Of a DNA stretch of 20,873 bases, positions 6,686-15,700 are shown in pieces. The notes beneath the pieces were generated by a model. It was not told the DNA's origin, did not search any database, and saw only the letters and a list, made by a program, of their open reading frames with translations. This stretch comes from JAGVPT01 sp049578505 (GTDB lineage: Bacteria; Bacteroidota; Ignavibacteria; UBA10030; UBA8401): positions 1 to 20,873 of the forward strand of contig JBAUMC010000066.1 in assembly GCA_049578505.1 (NCBI GenBank). The letters run 5' to 3'. A program made the translations under genes and the position numbers. Positions within the stretch are counted from its first letter, which is position 1; every line of letters begins with the position of its first letter.

Positions 6686-8563
6686 TCATTTTTTTAAAAA
6701 CACGGACAAGACAGATATATCAGACACTGTAACACCGGAAATTCTTGAAGCCTGTCCGATAGAGCTTGGCTTTACTTTGCGCAACCGTTCTTTTCCTTCA
6801 GTGCTTAGTGACTTAATATTTGAAAAGTCAAAGTCCTCCGGGATTTCATATGATTCGTATTTAGCGAATTTGCTTATTTGTTCAAGCTCTCTTTTAATGT
6901 AGCCTTCATACTTCAGGTCTATCTCTACCTGCTCCCTTACTTCACGAGTTGATAATGCTCGTTTCGCCTCACCGCTTTTAACCATTGGCATCATTTCCTC
7001 GATGGTGATCGACGGCCTCTTAAGAAGTTGAGCAAGTCTTTCGTGTTCTTGTGTATGAGTCAAATCAAATCGCCGGAGGAGTCGATTTGCCTCTTCAGGT
7101 GCAACAAAATTCCCCTGAAAGTAATCCAATGCAACAGCTACCGCTTCCTCCTTTGTCTTAAGCTTAGCCAGCATCTCATCGGGAATCAATCCGAGCTTAT
7201 GCCCCTTAGGCATCAATCGACGATCTGCATTATCTTGCCGCAATAAGAGGCGATGCTCTGCGCGCGAGGTAAACATCCTGTAGGGTTCATCGGTAGATTT
7301 GTTAATGAGATCGTCGATCATAACCCCGATATATGCTTCGCTTCTGCTAAGAGTAAAGGGATCTGCGTTCTTGGATTTTAGCGCGGCATTTATTCCAGCG
7401 ATTAATCCCTGCCCCGCCGCTTCTTCGTACCCAGATGTTCCATTTATTTGACCCGCGAAGAAAAGCCCCTTTATGAGTTTGGTTTCTAACGAGTGTTTGA
7501 GTTGATTAGGTGGAAAAAAATCGTATTCAACCGCATAGCCGGGTCTCAGCATTTTTGCTTCTTCTAAGCCCGCTATTGTCCGGAGTCCCTCGAACTGTAT
7601 TTCCTCGGGTAAACTTGTCGAGAACCCATTTACATATACAACGTTTGTGTCATAACCCTCGGGTTCGAGGAATATCTGATGGCGGTCCCGGTCTGAAAAT
7701 CGAAAGATCTTGTCCTCAATAGACGGGCAATAACGGGGACCAGTCCCTTTGATTCTTCCTGTGAACATCGGAGAACGGTCGAAACCCTTTCTCAAGATAT
7801 TGTGGGTTTCCTTGTTGGTATAGGTGAGGTACATCGGAATGAGCTTATTCGAGATTTTGTCGGTCGAAAATGAAAACGGAACGGGAGGGATATCACTTTC
7901 TTGAACTTCCACTGAAGAAAGGTCAATGCTTTTTAAGTCTATTCGAGGGGGTGTTCCAGTTTTGAGTCTTCCAGAGATGAAACCAAGTCGATTTAGGCAT
8001 TCCGTTACCTGGGTGGCTGGCGGTTCGCCAAATCGTCCACCGGAGCGGTTTTTTAGTCCCGTATGCATGAGCCCGTTGAGAAATGTACCGGACGAGATTA
8101 CCAGGGACTTGCAGCCGATAAATCCGAGCACGGATGTCCGGATGGATTTCACTGAATTATTTTCGACAAAAAGCTCTAGCAGAGAATCTTCGATGACGTC
8201 TAAACCGTTTTGTTGCAAAATCCTTTTTTGCGCTTCGGCTGCATAAGCTTCCCTATCATTTTGAGAACGAGGGGACCAGACAGCAGGACCCTTGGACTTA
8301 TTTAACATCTTGAAATTTATTCCGGTAGCATCGGCAATCTTACCGATTTCTCCGCCTAATGCATCGATTTCCCTAACAATATGTCCTTTGGCTGTTCCAC
8401 CTATCGCTGGATTACACGAAAGTCGCCCGATTGAGGCCAGTTTTAATGTTACAAGCAACGTGCTGGACCCCATCCTGGCGGCAGCCAATGAAGCCTCGAT
8501 CCCGGCATGGCCGCCTCCAATAACGATTACATCGTACTCATTTTTTGGCGTTTTAGTCAGCAT
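6686..8563 (-). CDS. mnmG: tRNA U34 carboxymethylaminomethyl-modification flavoprotein MnmG (GidA)
   Basis: 625 residues, the usual full length. MnmG works with MnmE to install the cmnm5/nm5 group on wobble uridine 34, using FAD and methylene-tetrahydrofolate. The FAD-binding VIGGGHAGIEASLAAARMG is at 14-32, the signature SCNPAIGGTAKGHIVREIDALGG at 49-71, then LKTGTPPRID, and GTSGYEEAAGQGLIAGINAA in the second FAD region. The C-terminal MnmE/tRNA-contacting helical part is complete (GYIKRELEQISKF). It starts at ATG 8563, only 22 bases after the mnmE stop. Those bases are almost wholly taken by a parS-like site, so no normal Shine-Dalgarno is visible and translation may be coupled to mnmE. Confidence 0.97.
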   Translation of the reverse strand: MLTKTPKNEYDVIVIGGGHAGIEASLAAARMGSSTLLVTLKLASIGRLSCNPAIGGTAKGHIVREIDALGGEIGKIADATGINFKMLNKSKGPAVWSPRSQNDREAYAAEAQKRILQQNGLDVIEDSLLELFVENNSVKSIRTSVLGFIGCKSLVISSGTFLNGLMHTGLKNRSGGRFGEPPATQVTECLNRLGFISGRLKTGTPPRIDLKSIDLSSVEVQESDIPPVPFSFSTDKISNKLIPMYLTYTNKETHNILRKGFDRSPMFTGRIKGTGPRYCPSIEDKIFRFSDRDRHQIFLEPEGYDTNVVYVNGFSTSLPEEIQFEGLRTIAGLEEAKMLRPGYAVEYDFFPPNQLKHSLETKLIKGLFFAGQINGTSGYEEAAGQGLIAGINAALKSKNADPFTLSRSEAYIGVMIDDLINKSTDEPYRMFTSRAEHRLLLRQDNADRRLMPKGHKLGLIPDEMLAKLKTKEEAVAVALDYFQGNFVAPEEANRLLRRFDLTHTQEHERLAQLLKRPSITIEEMMPMVKSGEAKRALSTREVREQVEIDLKYEGYIKRELEQISKFAKYESYEIPEDFDFSNIKSLSTEGKERLRKVKPSSIGQASRISGVTVSDISVLSVFLKK

Positions 8564-8568
8564 AGATT

Positions 8569-8584
8569 GGTTTCACGTGGAACA
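8569..8584. promoter_or_regulatory. parS-like ParB binding site, copy 2
   Basis: Read on the minus strand the 16 bases are tgttccacgtgaaacc, 15 of 16 identical to parS tgttccacgtgaaaca; the core CACGTG is at 8574-8579. It fills the mnmE-mnmG gap: one base separates it from the mnmE stop and five from the mnmG ATG, which leaves little room for a ribosome binding site. The fit is too close to the ParB consensus, and too similar to copy 1, to be a chance E-box-like palindrome. Confidence 0.88.
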
Positions 8585-8585
8585 A

Positions 8586-9965
8586 TTACTTCCCTATACA
8601 GAATCTCGAAAAAATGTTGTTTAGTATATCTTCGGGCGTAGTTAGACCGATTATTTCTCCTAAATAGTCTAAAGCTGACCTCAAGTCCACGGCAATCAAT
8701 TCATTGCCAAGCCTCTCTTCAAAGCTGGTCTTCGCTGAAATCAATCCTTCTTGTGTCATTTTTAATAGTTGCCGATGTCTGTCGCTTTGGATCTTGACAC
8801 TTGAAGCATTTGAATCAAAATGGCCCAATACTCGCTCCACTATTTTTCTTGTAAGGTCATTAATGCCTTCTCCGGTAAGGCATGAAATGGAAATGGCGTC
8901 CCATTTTTTGAGTTGTTCATATTCAAACTGAGGGCTGGCTATATCCTTCTTATTTAAAACCACTTGAACCTTGTGTTCATTTTCCTCTAAAATTTCTAAT
9001 AAACTATCAAGAGCGTCACCGAGGGACTTTGAAGAGTCGACAATTAGCAAAACCAAGTCAGCAGAACCGATCTGGTCATTGCTCCGTTTGACTCCTTCGC
9101 GTTCTACGGCGTCTGTTGTGGTTCTTAATCCTGCGGTGTCGACAAGTCTAAACGCAATTCCACCCATAAGCAAAGTTTCTTCAATCACATCCCTTGTTGT
9201 CCCCGGTATGTCGCTGACAATAGCTCGATTCTCCCGCAGAAGCAGGTTCATTAAACTCGACTTTCCTACGTTTGGGCTACCGGCCAAAACAACCTTTACT
9301 CCGTCGCGGATAAACTTTCCGTAGCTGTACGATTGAATCAAATTTTCTAGTTCCGTTATTGCATCATCAAAAACAGATAACACTTTCTTGTACTCAGTCA
9401 ACTCTATTCCCTCTTCTGCAAAATCTAATTCTAGTTCCAATAACGAACATAAATCGATAAGTCTTTTTCTTAGCCCATTAATAGTTGTCGACAGTCCTCC
9501 TGTTAACTGTTCAATAGACGCCCGGTGAGACAAAGCGGTTTTTGAATGTATGAGGTCTGCGACGGCCTCGGCCTGCATCAGGTCCATCTTCCCGTTAAGA
9601 AACGCCCTTTGGGTGAATTCACCTGGATCGGCCATCCTCGCCCCCGCCTCAATAACGGTCTCAAGAATTTTTCGAGAGACGTAGTAGCTCCCATGACAGC
9701 TTATTTCAACCCCGTTTTCTCCTGTGTAAGAGTGAGGTTTCTTAAAAACAGAGACAAGAACTTCATCCACCACACCGTCTTGCCGATTGACGATTTTGCC
9801 GTGATGAATTGTGTGAGAATGAGCCGCAAATAATGAGGATTTTCCCCTAAAAACCGCATCTACGACCTCAATTGCCCTTGAGCCGCTTACTCTTATTAAA
9901 GAGATTCCCGCCTCTCCTAACGGAGTTGCGATTGCAGCAATAGTATCATTTCGGTCTCGGAACAT
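8586..9965 (-). CDS. mnmE: tRNA modification GTPase MnmE (TrmE)
   Basis: 459 residues, normal length. MnmE is the GTPase partner of MnmG in wobble-uridine modification. The folate-binding N-terminal domain (about 1-120) begins DTIAAIATPLGEAGISLIRVSG and includes PGEFTQRAFLNGKMDLMQAEAV (114-135). The inserted G domain has G1 GSPNVGKS (229-236), G2 GTTRD (255-259), G3 DTAG (276-279) and G4 NKKD (338-341). The protein ends in the catalytic FCIGK motif (455-459). The start is ATG at 9965. It is the first gene of the minus-strand block and is transcribed away from ilvB across a 473-base spacer; no clear Shine-Dalgarno precedes it. Bases are AT-richer than in the ilv block. Confidence 0.97.
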   Translation of the reverse strand: MFRDRNDTIAAIATPLGEAGISLIRVSGSRAIEVVDAVFRGKSSLFAAHSHTIHHGKIVNRQDGVVDEVLVSVFKKPHSYTGENGVEISCHGSYYVSRKILETVIEAGARMADPGEFTQRAFLNGKMDLMQAEAVADLIHSKTALSHRASIEQLTGGLSTTINGLRKRLIDLCSLLELELDFAEEGIELTEYKKVLSVFDDAITELENLIQSYSYGKFIRDGVKVVLAGSPNVGKSSLMNLLLRENRAIVSDIPGTTRDVIEETLLMGGIAFRLVDTAGLRTTTDAVEREGVKRSNDQIGSADLVLLIVDSSKSLGDALDSLLEILEENEHKVQVVLNKKDIASPQFEYEQLKKWDAISISCLTGEGINDLTRKIVERVLGHFDSNASSVKIQSDRHRQLLKMTQEGLISAKTSFEERLGNELIAVDLRSALDYLGEIIGLTTPEDILNNIFSRFCIGK

Positions 9966-10047
9966 GGCAGTAAAGTATAAATAAATATAGAGTTTTTTTG
10001 TTGATAAACAATTCGTGCAACCCCTTCGAAAATACCAAATATTTTAC

Positions 10048-10075
10048 TTGACAAAAGCGAATAAATTCTTATCTT
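10048..10075 (+). promoter_or_regulatory. Candidate sigma-70-type promoter for the ilv leader and operon
   Basis: A perfect TTGACA (10048-10053) is followed after 16 bases by TATCTT (10070-10075, 4 of 6 matches to TATAAT). Transcription would begin near 10082, about 40 bases before the leader ORF and 355 before ilvB. A leader that long fits a control region. Only the -35 element is strong. Confidence 0.42.
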
Positions 10076-10093
10076 TTTAAGGTGCAACGGATT

Positions 10094-10109
10094 GGATGAA
10101 TTGTCATCC
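10094..10109 (+). promoter_or_regulatory. Hairpin at the 5' end of the predicted ilv leader RNA
   Basis: ggatga (10094-10099) and tcatcc (10104-10109) are perfect complements around a 4-base loop, and the stem can extend through ttgg/ccaa with one bulge. It would form about 12 bases after the predicted transcript start. No U-run follows, so it is not a terminator. Its role is unknown. Confidence 0.4.
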
Positions 10110-10123
10110 CAATAAGACCGGAC

Positions 10124-10285
10124 ATGTCAAGACGAATCAATAAAAATACGAGTTACTTTTCTAGTGATAGCGTCATGTTAGAATCGTTAACCCGTTTTCT
10201 CGCCGTATCCCCCCTCTTCGTCACCGGGATTATTATTATTTTGGGAACTCTACCGGGTATTCTAAGCCTAACAATTGTAGGCTGA
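10124..10285 (+). CDS. Putative ilv leader peptide (53 codons)
   Basis: The frame reads MSRRINKNTSYFSSDSVMLE at residues 1-20, then a hydrophobic stretch ending GIIIILGTLPGILSLTIVG. Of the last 18 residues 11 are Ile, Leu or Val (six Ile, four Leu, one Val), including four consecutive ATT codons and then TTG. ilv leader peptides of enterobacteria, whose translation senses charged tRNA, show this kind of control-codon tract just before an acetolactate synthase gene. Translation could start at ATG 10124 or at the internal ATG 10175 (36 codons); neither has a good Shine-Dalgarno. A hairpin covers the last codons and stop, and an 11-bp stem follows. The alternative is a short non-functional or membrane-peptide ORF. 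Coding status is inferred from composition and position only. Confidence 0.5.
   Translation: MSRRINKNTSYFSSDSVMLESLTRFLAVSPLFVTGIIIILGTLPGILSLTIVG
10265..10283 (+). promoter_or_regulatory. Hairpin over the end of the putative leader ORF
   Basis: agccta (10265-10270) and taggct (10278-10283) pair perfectly around a 7-base loop. The stem covers the last leader codons and the first stop base, so a ribosome on the Ile/Leu/Val codons would open or block it. This is where a pause or segment-1 structure would sit in an attenuation leader. Confidence 0.4.
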
Positions 10286-10291
10286 GATCAA

Positions 10292-10363
10292 CCAGAGGTT
10301 ACCCCAAACACATCACCGAACATTTCCAAAGCAAAACTTAAGATAAAAAGGCGTAACCTCTGG
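10292..10363 (+). promoter_or_regulatory. Perfect 11-bp long-range stem before ilvB
   Basis: ccagaggttac (10292-10302) and gtaacctctgg (10353-10363) are exact reverse complements, separated by 50 mostly A-rich bases. The left arm overlaps a competing local hairpin, aacc/ggtt at 10290-10300, so two exclusive folds are possible. It begins six bases after the leader stop and ends 75 bases before ilvB. No U-run follows the right arm, so control could be antitermination, Rho-dependent or translational rather than a classical terminator. Confidence 0.5.
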
Positions 10364-10438
10364 AGCAAAACAAGTACTCCTTTGGCTTCGCTGTTTTAGA
10401 TTATTGTAATTTAATCATTCATTAACTTGACATCGGCT

Positions 10439-12217
10439 ATGGCACAGCAGAAAGAGACCACCCCCCAACTTCCGGCAAAATTAATGACCGGCGCAGAAAT
10501 ATTTGTCCGATCCTTGATTGAGGAAGGTGTTGAAATCGTTTTTGGATATCCCGGCGGCGCAGTTATCGGCATTTATGATGCGCTACACGACATTTCGGAT
10601 ATCAAACATATTCTTACAAGGCACGAACAGGGGGCCGTACATGCAGCTGAAGGGTATGCTAAGGCAAGCGGCAAGCCAGGCGTCGCTCTTGTTACCTCGG
10701 GTCCCGGCGCAACGAATACCGTTACTGGTATTGCCGATGCCTATATGGATTCCGTTCCCATCATTGTATTCACGGGACAAGTCGCCTTAAAACTCATTGG
10801 AAACGATGCTTTTCAGGAAGCGGACATTGTCGGTATAACTCGGCCGATTACAAAGCATAATTATCTCGTCCGCGATGTTAAAGAGCTTGCTTCAACGATT
10901 AAAGAGGCATTTTACGTTGCCACAACAGGAAGACCGGGCCCTGTTCTGGTGGATTTACCCAAGGATGTTATGGCAAGTAAAACACATTTCGACTATCCGA
11001 AAAAAGTCTCCATGCGCTCTTATAACCCGCACGTCGAAGGGCATATGAAGCAGCTAGAGAAAGCTGCCGCCCTTATTTCAAAATCAAAGCGCCCCGTTCT
11101 ATATGTGGGCGGCGGCGCAATTCTCTCAAACGCATCCGAAGAGTTAAAAAGTTTTGCAAAGAAAACCGGTATCCCGGTTACAACAACATTGCACGGACTT
11201 GGATCTTACCCCGAAAACGACGAATTGTCGATGGGGATGCTCGGTATGCACGGAACCTGGTACTCAAACACCGCAGTGCACTATTGCGATCTCCTTATTG
11301 CCGTCGGAGCCCGGTTTGATGACCGCGTTACGGGCAACACTGAAGCTTTTGCAGCCGAAGCAAAGAAGATTCATATCGATATCGATCCGACAGCCATCAG
11401 CAAGAATGTAAAAGTGGACGTTCCGATTGTCGGCGATGTGAAGAAAGTTCTGCAAAAATTAGTCGAAATGGTTGGTCCGCTCGACACGAAAGACTGGCTT
11501 CAAACAATCAAGCAGTGGAAGACGGAGCACCCTCTTCGGTACAGGAACGGAAAACTGATCCGAATGCAATATGTGATCCAGAAAATCGGCGAGATCACAG
11601 ACGGCAACGCAGTGATAATCAGTGATGTCGGTCAGCATCAGATGTGGGCTGCGCAATTTTTCAAGTACATCCATCCCAGAACACATATCACTTCGGGGGG
11701 CTTAGGCACGATGGGGTTCTCGCTCCCTGCCGCGATGGGAGCATCGTTCGCGAGAAAAGATCTTCCGATTATTTCGGTAAGCGGAGATGGCGGCATCCAA
11801 ATGAATATCCAAGAAATGGCGACATGTGTCGAGTATAAGGTGCCGGTAAAAATATTCATCCTTAATAATGGTTACCTCGGCATGGTGCGGCAATGGCAGG
11901 AGCTGTTCTGGCGCAAGCGCTATTCGCATGTGGCAATGTACAGCCCCGATTTTGTCAAACTTGCCGAAGCATACGGCTGCCCCGGTTTTCGTGCCGTTAC
12001 TTCGAACGAGGTTGAGGACGTCATCAAGAAAGCGCTGGCGGTGAAAGACGGACCCGTGATCGTTGAATTTAAAGTCGTTCCCGAGGACAACGTCTATCCA
12101 ATGATTCCGGCGGGCCAAACATGGAATGAGATTATCGATGTTCCAGATGAGGAATTATCAGCCGTCAACGGAGAAGAAATAGAATCCGAAGAGCTTATCA
12201 CGCTGACCAAAGGATGA
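10439..12217 (+). CDS. ilvB: Acetolactate (acetohydroxy acid) synthase, large catalytic subunit
   Basis: 592 residues from ATG 10439; a TTG four codons upstream (10427) is possible, but ATG gives the usual N-terminus and neither has a clear Shine-Dalgarno. IlvB condenses pyruvate with pyruvate or 2-oxobutyrate, the first common step to valine, leucine and isoleucine. The ThDP enzyme domains are complete: FGYPGGAVIGIYDAL at 35-49, the catalytic Glu63 in RHEQGA, SGPGATNTVTGIADAYMDSVP near 87-107, a central FAD-binding domain, and the ThDP/Mg motif GDG (449-451) to NN (476-477). SGGLGTMGFSLPAAMGA is also present. It heads the ilvB-ilvN-gltB-ilvC-cimA run, with the regulatory subunit directly after it and a leader-like region in front. 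Confidence 0.97.
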   Translation: MAQQKETTPQLPAKLMTGAEIFVRSLIEEGVEIVFGYPGGAVIGIYDALHDISDIKHILTRHEQGAVHAAEGYAKASGKPGVALVTSGPGATNTVTGIADAYMDSVPIIVFTGQVALKLIGNDAFQEADIVGITRPITKHNYLVRDVKELASTIKEAFYVATTGRPGPVLVDLPKDVMASKTHFDYPKKVSMRSYNPHVEGHMKQLEKAAALISKSKRPVLYVGGGAILSNASEELKSFAKKTGIPVTTTLHGLGSYPENDELSMGMLGMHGTWYSNTAVHYCDLLIAVGARFDDRVTGNTEAFAAEAKKIHIDIDPTAISKNVKVDVPIVGDVKKVLQKLVEMVGPLDTKDWLQTIKQWKTEHPLRYRNGKLIRMQYVIQKIGEITDGNAVIISDVGQHQMWAAQFFKYIHPRTHITSGGLGTMGFSLPAAMGASFARKDLPIISVSGDGGIQMNIQEMATCVEYKVPVKIFILNNGYLGMVRQWQELFWRKRYSHVAMYSPDFVKLAEAYGCPGFRAVTSNEVEDVIKKALAVKDGPVIVEFKVVPEDNVYPMIPAGQTWNEIIDVPDEELSAVNGEEIESEELITLTKG

Positions 12218-12222
12218 CCACA

Positions 12223-12762
12223 ATGACGATAATTTCTGAGAAGGAAACAGAAGGCGTCGATGTGCAAGCACGCAAGCACACCATTTCCCTACTTGTGGAA
12301 AATAAATTCGGCGCGTTTAACAGGATAGCGGGACTGTTTTCCGCTAAAGGCTATAATATCGACAGCCTCACCGTCGGCCCCACCGAGGACGATTCGGTTT
12401 CCCGTATGACAATCGTGACTCGTGGCGATGACGGCGTGATCGAACAGATCATCAAGCAACTGAACAAACTCATCGACACGCTCAAGGTAACGGATCTTAC
12501 GTATGAGAGTTTTGTCGAACGCGATCTTGCCCTTATTAAAGTACAGACAACGCCCGCCACACGCTCCGAGATTATGCAAATTGTCGAAATCTTCCGCGCA
12601 AAAATTATCGACATCAGCCCGAAAACAGCAACGATAGAAGCGGTAGGCGGTCAACAGAAGATCGACGCCATCATCAAAATGTTGAAACCGTTTGTGATCA
12701 AAGAGATGGCCCGCACGGGAAGGGTCGCGCTGAAAAGAGAATTTCAAGGAGAAGTCGATTGA
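12223..12762 (+). CDS. ilvN: Acetolactate synthase, small regulatory subunit
   Basis: 179 residues from ATG 12223. An earlier ATG at 12214 overlaps the ilvB stop, but the ribosome site AAAGGA (12209-12214) runs into that ATG and lies 8 bases before 12223, so the second start is preferred. An N-terminal ACT domain (about 19-92: HTISLLVENKFGAFNRIAGLFSAKGYNIDSLTVGPTED) binds the feedback inhibitor, usually valine. The C-terminal AHAS small-subunit domain follows (RDLALIKVQ to the end, with EIFRAKIIDISP and a TGRVAL motif). The length is slightly above the 163 of E. coli IlvH. The stop overlaps the gltB start by one base (TGATG), which suggests coupled translation. Confidence 0.95.
   Translation: MTIISEKETEGVDVQARKHTISLLVENKFGAFNRIAGLFSAKGYNIDSLTVGPTEDDSVSRMTIVTRGDDGVIEQIIKQLNKLIDTLKVTDLTYESFVERDLALIKVQTTPATRSEIMQIVEIFRAKIIDISPKTATIEAVGGQQKIDAIIKMLKPFVIKEMARTGRVALKREFQGEVD
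12746..12751 (+). promoter_or_regulatory. Shine-Dalgarno of gltB
   Basis: AAGGAG lies inside the end of ilvN, 10 bases before ATG 12762 and 7 before the TTG at 12759. It is the clearest ribosome site in the operon. The ATG is preferred because it is directly reachable and gives the TGATG stop-start overlap. Confidence 0.7.
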
Positions 12763-15700
12763 TGACATCCCTCGACGAAAACTATATCCACAAGAATTTC
12801 CCCTTGTATGATCCGCGCTTCGAGCACGACGCATGCGGCACGGGGTTCGTCGCCAATATCTCCGGCCAGAAGAGCAATAAGATCCTCAAAAGGGCATTAA
12901 AAGCCGCATGCAATGTCACGCATCGCGGAGCGGTAGATGCGGACGCTCAGACGGGGGATGGCTCGGGAATTTTGACGCAGATTCCAACAAAGTTTTTTCT
13001 TTCAGCCGTTCCGGAATTATCCTCTCAAGTAAACGGAGACTCCGACTTTGCGGTTGGAATGTTATTCATGCCCCATACAACAGAGCATTCGTTTGCGCTG
13101 TGCAAGTTGATTGTCGAGTCAGTCATCGAGAAGCGCGAGCTGCGTTTTCTCGCTTGGCGGATTGTTCCAACAGATTCATCGTACCTTGGAGACAAGGCCG
13201 CTGCAACGCAACCTAACATCCGCCAGGTGTTGATCGGAAAACCGCCGCATCTCAGCGCCGCCGAGTTTGAACGGACGCTCTATATTACCCGCAGAGAGAT
13301 TGAGAAAGAAGTGAAGAAAGCGGTCATCGATAATTTCTATGCCGCTTCATTCTCGAGCCGAACAATTGTCTATAAGGGTCTTGTTACTCCGCTGGCGCTC
13401 GATAAGTTTTATACCGACCTACAATCGCCCGAGTATGAGACTGCACTTGCGATTTTTCATCAACGATTCAGCACGAACACGTTTCCACGGTGGGAGCTTG
13501 CCCATCCGTTTCGCATGCTGGGACACAACGGCGAGATCAACACAATTCAAGGAAACAGAAATTGGACAAAAGCGCGCGAAGCGGAGTTAGAGTCGCCGTT
13601 TTGGAGGGACGATGTCGAATTCCTGAAACCTATTCTTCAACCCAACGCGAGCGACTCGGCTAACGTCGACAACGCTCTCGAGGCGTTGACGCTTTCCGGA
13701 AGGGGAATTCTTCACTCGATGCTGATGCTTGTTCCTGAGGCGTGGAATTCTTCGTACCGCGTTGACCCATCGGTTCGTGCCTTTTTCGAGTACCATGAAT
13801 GCTTCAGCGAGCCGTGGGACGGACCGGCAGCGTTGATATTCAGTGATGGAGTGACAGTAGCAGCCTCGCTCGACCGCAATGGACTTCGTCCGTGCCGGTA
13901 TAAAATTACCAATGATGGCTTGATTGTTGTCGGATCGGAAGTCGGCCCTGTCGACATGGACGATGCGACGGTCGTGAAAAAGGGGAGGCTAGGCCCAGGT
14001 CAAATGATTGCCGTTGATACCGCTCGCGGCATTTTGTTGAAGGACCTTGATATCAAGCGGGAGCTTGCATCTCAGCGGCCGTACGGAAAATGGGTTGCCG
14101 AAAACCTTCGCCGCCCGCAGCATCAAATAACGCCAGATTTCTTGCCGAAGATTCCATTCTCCGCCGAAGAGATTTTACGCCTGCAATTATGTTTCGGTTA
14201 CAGCTATGAAGAACTGGGTCTTATTTTTCCGCCTATGATTGAGGAAGGAAAGGAACCGATCGGCTCGATGGGAGACGACGCACCCTTAGCCGTCTTGTCG
14301 CGTCAGCCGAAATTGCTCTCATCTTACTTCAAGCAACAATTTGCGCAGGTGACGAATCCGCCTATCGACCCGATCAGGGAAAAGTTGGTAATGTCGTTGA
14401 CGGGCAAACTCGGACTCCGCCGAAATTGGTTTGGCGAGACGCCGGAACATGCGAAGCAGGTACAAATTAACAGCCCGTTCTTGTTTGATAACGACCTCGA
14501 TGCTCTTCGTTCTATCGAGGACGAAGCCTTTCAGTCGGTTACGCTTTCCACATTGTTCGCTGCTGAAGAGGGGTTTCACGGCGCAGAAAAAAGGCTGGAA
14601 GAATTGTGTGCAGAAGCCGAACGCGCAGCGGATGAAGGGAAGTATCTCGTGGTCCTGAGCGATCGTGGCGTAGATGAACATAACGTTCCCCTGCCCATGC
14701 TCCTCGCAACCGGTGCCGTGCACAATCATCTCATCAGAAAAAATAAACGGCTACGGCTAAGCGTGGTAACGGAGACCGCGGAACCTCGCGACATCCATCA
14801 TTTCGCCACATTGATAGGCTACGGCGTCAACGCTATCAACCCGTATCTTGCGCTGGAGACTATCCGCCGTCTCGTAGAGATACGCGGCGACACATCGCTG
14901 ACGATTGAATCAGCGTTCAAGAATTTTAAAGTTGCGATCGAAAGCGGCATTTTGAAAATCATGTCGAAGATGGGGATTTCTTTGCTTGGAAGTTATCGCG
15001 GTGCGCAAATATTTGAAGCGATCGGCATCGGCAAAGATGTGATCGATGCGTATTTTACCAACACCCCTTCACGAATTGGCGGCATCGGGTTAAAAGAAAT
15101 TATTGATGAAGCGCTCACGCGCCATGCAAATGCGTACGGGCAGAGGGATGCGAAACTTACGGACCAGGGGATGTACCGCTTCAAAAAGAATGGCGAACTC
15201 CATGCATGGTCTCCCGATGCATTGCGGGCGATGCAGCAACTGAGGAAATCAGGAAGCCAGGAAGACTATAAACATCTTTCCCGTGCATTGAATGAGCATG
15301 AGCCTGTTGCGCTAAAGGACTTGATGGCGTTCAAATCGAGCCAGCGGTCAATCCCTTTGCGGGAAGTTGAGCCTGCGGAAGATATTATGAAACGATTCAC
15401 AACAGCAGCGATGTCTCTCGGCTCTTTATCTCCCGAAGCCCACGAAACAATTGCGATTGCAATGAACCGCATCGGAGGCAAAAGCAATACGGGAGAAGGC
15501 GGGGAAGACCCTGCACGGTTTCGCGTTCGACCGAACGGAGATTCGGCAAACAGCGCCATCAAACAAATTGCTTCAGCACGGTTTGGAGTGACTGCCGAAT
15601 ATCTTGTCAGCGCCAAAGAGATCGAGATCAAGATGGCGCAAGGTTCTAAGCCGGGAGAAGGAGGTCAACTGCCCGGGCATAAAGTTTCCGAACTCATTGC

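Larger units (their letters stand above)
9966..10438. other. Divergent intergenic control region between mnmE and ilvB
   Basis: Its mnmE side (9966-10080) is AT-rich and must hold the mnmE promoter, for which no convincing hexamer pair was found. On the plus strand it carries, in order, a candidate promoter (10048-10075), a small hairpin (10094-10109), a 53-codon ORF rich in Ile, Leu and Val at its end (10124-10285), a hairpin over its last codons (10265-10283), and an 11-bp long-range stem (10292-10363). From 10364 to the ilvB ATG no classical terminator with a U-run was seen. Confidence 0.7.

Noticed and set aside
9999..10007. DnaA-box-like nonamer (TTATCAACA on the minus strand) in the AT-rich mnmE spacer
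   Set aside because: It has 8 of 9 matches to TTATCCACA, but it is single. An origin needs several boxes and an unwinding element, so no oriC is claimed.
10286..10438. T-box riboswitch before ilvB
   Set aside because: The conserved T-box antiterminator motif (ggtggnaccgcg type) and a following terminator were looked for and not found.
12289..12834. 181-codon antisense frame over ilvN and the gltB start
   Set aside because: It overlaps the conserved ACT domain and the ilvN-gltB junction; the product is unlike any family.
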